The notes beneath the pieces were generated by a model that saw nothing but the letters and a program-made list of their open reading frames with translations, ran no database searches and had not been told where the DNA came from. A program made the translations under genes and the position numbers. A stretch of 7,359 nucleotides of DNA from Chloroflexota bacterium (GTDB taxonomy: Bacteria > Chloroflexota > Ktedonobacteria > Ktedonobacterales > Ktedonobacteraceae). This document shows positions 4,955-7,359 of this stretch, one piece after another (the first letter of the stretch is position 1; every line of letters begins with the position of its first letter). Location of the stretch: positions 1 to 7,359 of the forward strand of contig VBHV01000252.1 of the NCBI GenBank assembly GCA_005881995.1. Reading direction: 5' to 3'.

Positions 4955-5446
4955 CTAATCCCCTGTCTCGCTCGATGCATGGTCCAGGTATTCCTGTAGA
5001 ATAACAGCTGCTGCCAGCGCGTCTATCTCGTGTTGGCGATGTTTGCGCCGCGTCGTCCTCCGCATTCTACCACCGCTGCTTCTTTTGCCTGTAGGGGCCC
5101 CCGGCGGAGCTTGCTGGCGTTCTGCGAGCAAACGCTGCGCTTCAACTGTCGAGAGTCGCTCATCCCAGAAGGTAAGGGGGATGGAGATATGCTCTTTTAA
5201 GCGTTCCGCGAAGGCCTGTACCCGCGCTCCCTGGGTATGAATCTGCCCGTCCAGGCTAATGGGCAGTCCAACGACAAGACCTTCAGCCTCCGTTTCGCTA
5301 ATGAGTCGTTGGATCGCAGCCCATGTTTGCGCTTCATCACGAGAAACGTGCAGCGTTATATAAGGAGAGGCCAGGAATCCGGAGGCATCGCTAATCGCGA
5401 CCCCTATTCTGGCATCTCCTACATCCAGGGCCATCAAACGCGCCAT
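4955..5446 (-). CDS. ruvX: Putative pre-16S rRNA nuclease / Holliday junction resolvase-like protein YqgF
   Basis: YqgF (RuvX) is an RNase H-fold nuclease, linked to 16S rRNA 5'-end maturation and sometimes to Holliday junction resolution. In this 163-residue form the motifs appear in order: MALDVGDARIGVAISD near the start, with Asp in the first strand; VVGLPISLDG in the middle; FWDERLSTVEAQRLL; and HEIDALAAAVILQEYLD, which carries the last acidic residue. A basic Gly/Pro-rich insert (about 23 residues, APPGAPTGKRSSGGRMRR and on) separates the last two motifs, so the protein exceeds the usual 135-150. I chose the ATG at 5444-5446 because GGAG lies 9 nt upstream. A TTG at 5467 would add seven residues and bury that site. 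It is first in the operon with mltG and uppP. Confidence 0.92.
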   Translation of the reverse strand: MARLMALDVGDARIGVAISDASGFLASPYITLHVSRDEAQTWAAIQRLISETEAEGLVVGLPISLDGQIHTQGARVQAFAERLKEHISIPLTFWDERLSTVEAQRLLAERQQAPPGAPTGKRSSGGRMRRTTRRKHRQHEIDALAAAVILQEYLDHASSETGD

Positions 5447-5455
5447 TGTCGCTCT

Positions 5456-5459
5456 CTCC
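5456..5459 (-). promoter_or_regulatory. ruvX ribosome binding site (decides the start)
   Basis: The minus strand has GGAG followed by 9 nt and then ATG at 5446. This supports the shorter start over the TTG at 5467. Confidence 0.75.
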
Positions 5460-5484
5460 AAACGCAAACATTACTCCCTATAGC

Positions 5485-5513
5485 ATTCTAACGAAGGAGC
5501 GAGCGTTTGTCCA
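5485..5513 (-). promoter_or_regulatory. Promoter of the ruvX-mltG-uppP operon
   Basis: The minus strand has -35 TGGACA (5513-5508), an exact 17-bp spacer, and -10 TAGAAT (5490-5485). Each hexamer matches the housekeeping consensus at five of six bases. The start would be near 5478, giving a leader of about 32 nt before the ruvX ATG. Confidence 0.8.
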
Positions 5514-5520
5514 GCAATCC

Positions 5521-5583
5521 TACCCGTTTGGTACAGGGTCTGTGAATGATCGCGAGGAACACAGACCCCTACTCGTTTGGTAC
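5521..5583. repeat. Hairpin flanked by 14-bp direct repeats, possible terminator
   Basis: TACCCGTTTGGTAC (5521-5534) and TACTCGTTTGGTAC (5570-5583) match at 13 of 14 bases. Between them lie perfect 9-bp arms, GGGTCTGTG (5536-5544) and CACAGACCC (5560-5568), around a 15-nt loop. The minus-strand gene's stop codon (5571-5569) touches the hairpin, and its last codons lie in the right-hand direct repeat. The hairpin could end that transcript, but there is no U-run after it. The repeat-hairpin-repeat plan also fits a short dispersed element. Confidence 0.6.
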
Positions 5584-7359
5584 GCCGTGCATTGGTTGTA
5601 TGATGATGCGTATATGCTCCGTACGGAACGGCATAAGGTGCAAGAAAGAGGGAGATACTATAGTCGAGACTTTCGCTACCGGGAGTAACCCGGTTTCGCC
5701 ATTCTGAATTTCGCTTTCGGCCTGATCTACTGGCTTGCCAGCCACTAAAGCGCGGATCTCATCGAGGTTGACATGTTGCACGACCTGCCCCGTCGCCGAG
5801 AGCGTGATGGAGATGGATAAGCCGTCCTTTGAGGAAGTACTGGTCACATTCTTCCCTAGTGTAATGGGAATCTGCGTGGCAAGCTCATACTGCGGCTGCA
5901 TCTTCAGCGCCGCCGCGTTGAGTTGATTTTGTGCGGCAGTCAGCAGGTCGGCGTAACGGACGACCAGCACGTTGATATGTACGGCGAGTTGCCCCGGAAA
6001 GGATTTACCGGCGAGAGGTTGCCCAACAGCTGGCACCTGGGTCAGCTGCTCCTGCGGCAACGGACTCTTGCTTCCCAGCACATCCGGGATCAACTTTCCT
6101 GCAATGTCGCCCTTTTGCAGCTGCCCTTTCAGCCACGTGTTGATCCTGGCCTGCAGTTGCTGGTGTAGCGAGGCGCTCAGCGCCTGGATGTCGCCTTTGG
6201 TCGCCGCTGGCACATTGATCGCCCCCCCACCTTGAAACCCCAGAGGATTGGTCACACTTAACCTGATGGTTGAGGTGGAAACACTATTAAACGATGCGAT
6301 TTGTGTGATGCTCTCAGCAGGAATGACATTGATGGCACCTGGGCCTACATTTCCCGCGCCGCCCGGATTTTGCGCCTGAACTGGTACCGGAACAGGAGGA
6401 TTATTCGCATCGGTCACGGGTACAACCGCCTGGGCGGTTGTGGCAAACAGGATGCCTGCGCTGCCTGGATTAGCAGTGGTAGAGACAAGCGTAAGTGAAG
6501 GAATGACGAGTGGTTGTGACCCGGTATTGCTAAAGGTGACATTGCCAGTAGCTTTGGCCTTGCCTTGTGGGGTGGTGCCTGTCGCCGTTCCCTGACCGGT
6601 GACGCTTGCATTGTAAGAGAGGACCTGCGGGGTGACGGTGCCGTGGGCTGCCGCGTTGGTAGTGGCGTTGAGCTTGATCTGGTTAAGGCTCAGGGCTTTG
6701 GAAGGAACCGTAATCGTGATCGTCGCGGTGGTGCCGAAATAGAGCAAGCCAATCCCCAGCAGCAGCAGCAGCAGCAAACAGACCAGAATCACAGTGGCGA
6801 TGCGGCCGCCTCGACGCCCTGTGCGACTGGCGCGCCGCGCTGCCTGTGGTGCGACTGGCGTTCCTATCCTTGGTGTCACCCTGGATGGCGGCGGCCCAGG
6901 CCGCGTGGAAACGTTGCGCGCTGGTCGCTGTTGACTCTGTGGAGCCTGTGGAGCTTGAGGACCTTGAGCAGCAGGCTGCGCACCGCGATTACCCGTCCTG
7001 AGTGAGCCCGATAGCCTGGGCGAATAGTTAGGAGTGAGTGTAGGTTGATCTTCTATAGGCGGCAGCAAATCTTCGTCGCCAAACTCTGGTGCGGGTCTGC
7101 GCGGCAGTGCTCCTGAACGGCTGCTGCGAGGACGCGTGCCATAAACACGTGGCAGGTCTTCCTCTGGCTCATTGAGAATGGCATCGGGCCACTGACGACC
7201 TGGAATATTCTGCTTTCCGATGAAGTCACCTTGATCGCCCAGGTCATCAATTTCATGCACATCCGTTGGAATATCGGAGATATCGGGAATGCCCTCGTCC
7301 ACATCATGCACGAAGGTTGAGCCACGCTGTTCAGGCAGCGGAACAGACGAATTATCCTC
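5569..7359 (-). CDS. Membrane-anchored baseplate-J-like protein, 5' end outside window
   Basis: The frame is open from the right edge (EDNSSVPLPEQRG at 7359 downward) to the stop at 5569, so 596 residues are visible and the true start lies beyond the window. A GTG at 7311 is only an internal codon. The first 186 visible residues are acidic, then Pro/Gln/Arg-rich and probably disordered, ending in a basic ARRASRTGRRGGR patch. One membrane span follows at about 187-208 (IATVILVCLLLLLLLGIGLLYFG). The remaining 390 residues are Thr/Val/Ala-rich with repeated β-strand patterns (TITITVPSK, FSNTGSQPLVIPS, PVPVPVQAQNPG). By the positive-inside rule the C-terminal part is exterior. It resembles Chloroflexota proteins annotated as baseplate J/gp47-like, a match made from memory. 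No phage genes lie nearby, so a surface or cell-wall role is more likely than a tail baseplate. Confidence 0.8.
   Translation of the reverse strand, partial: EDNSSVPLPEQRGSTFVHDVDEGIPDISDIPTDVHEIDDLGDQGDFIGKQNIPGRQWPDAILNEPEEDLPRVYGTRPRSSRSGALPRRPAPEFGDEDLLPPIEDQPTLTPNYSPRLSGSLRTGNRGAQPAAQGPQAPQAPQSQQRPARNVSTRPGPPPSRVTPRIGTPVAPQAARRASRTGRRGGRIATVILVCLLLLLLLGIGLLYFGTTATITITVPSKALSLNQIKLNATTNAAAHGTVTPQVLSYNASVTGQGTATGTTPQGKAKATGNVTFSNTGSQPLVIPSLTLVSTTANPGSAGILFATTAQAVVPVTDANNPPVPVPVQAQNPGGAGNVGPGAINVIPAESITQIASFNSVSTSTIRLSVTNPLGFQGGGAINVPAATKGDIQALSASLHQQLQARINTWLKGQLQKGDIAGKLIPDVLGSKSPLPQEQLTQVPAVGQPLAGKSFPGQLAVHINVLVVRYADLLTAAQNQLNAAALKMQPQYELATQIPITLGKNVTSTSSKDGLSISITLSATGQVVQHVNLDEIRALVAGKPVDQAESEIQNGETGLLPVAKVSTIVSPSFLHLMPFRTEHIRIIIQPMHGVPNE
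6757..6774. repeat. (CAG)6 trinucleotide repeat
   Basis: Six perfect CAG units on the plus strand read CTG on the minus strand and encode consecutive leucines in the membrane span of the baseplate-J-like protein. The tract could change length by slippage without shifting the frame. Confidence 0.9.

Noticed and set aside
6565..7005. 146-codon plus-strand frame with poly-Gln
   Set aside because: The poly-Gln is the antisense of the poly-Leu span. The frame mirrors the low-complexity region of the baseplate-J-like gene.
1..7359. tRNA, rRNA or CRISPR array
   Set aside because: No cloverleaf with TΨC-like sequence, no rRNA core motifs and no regularly spaced repeats were seen on either strand.

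Overview
This window looks like ordinary chromosome from a Ktedonobacteria-like member of the Chloroflexota. That placement rests on remembered family resemblance: the MltG C-terminal motif style, the membrane-anchored baseplate-J-like protein, and small two-helix membrane proteins. No rRNA or other marker gene confirms it. The housekeeping genes concern translation initiation (fmt), Holliday junction processing (ruvX) and cell-wall synthesis (mltG, uppP).

Layout. Bases 1-278 (minus) hold the first 92 codons of a P-loop NTPase that runs off the left edge. Immediately upstream of it, bases 339-1088 (minus) contain no protein gene. They hold what reads as a complete, ORF-less group II intron of 750 nt. 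It has a 5' GTGCGCC end, a short closed domain IV, a textbook 34-nt domain V with AGC triad, GAAA loop and 2-nt bulge, a domain VI with a single bulged branch-point A, and a 3' AT end. Diverging from it is fmt (1241-2147, plus), which is broken: the catalytic domain and the C-terminal domain are in different frames and about 22-25 linker codons are missing. An inverted repeat separates fmt from two small paralogous membrane-protein genes (2241-2447 and 2646-2834, minus), each with its own extended -10 promoter. The second is followed by a very long terminator hairpin.

Bases 2980-5446 (minus) form a compact operon, ruvX-mltG-uppP, with gaps of 6 and 13 nt, driven by a good promoter at 5485-5513. 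MltG lacks roughly 20-25 residues just after its catalytic Glu motif, and RuvX has a basic Gly/Pro-rich insertion. Bases 5569-7359 (minus) encode most of a bitopic membrane protein with a Pro/Gln-rich cytoplasmic part, a poly-Leu membrane span and a baseplate-J-like exterior domain; its N-terminus lies outside the window. Its stop codon abuts a hairpin flanked by a 14-bp direct repeat.

How the parts relate. MltG and UppP both act in peptidoglycan synthesis at the membrane, which is consistent with shared transcription. The intron lies in the 5' leader of the NTPase gene, so NTPase expression may depend on splicing. Two of the five housekeeping or recognisable genes carry short internal deletions. 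This is either real decay or a local assembly problem, and it is the main caution for anyone using this annotation.
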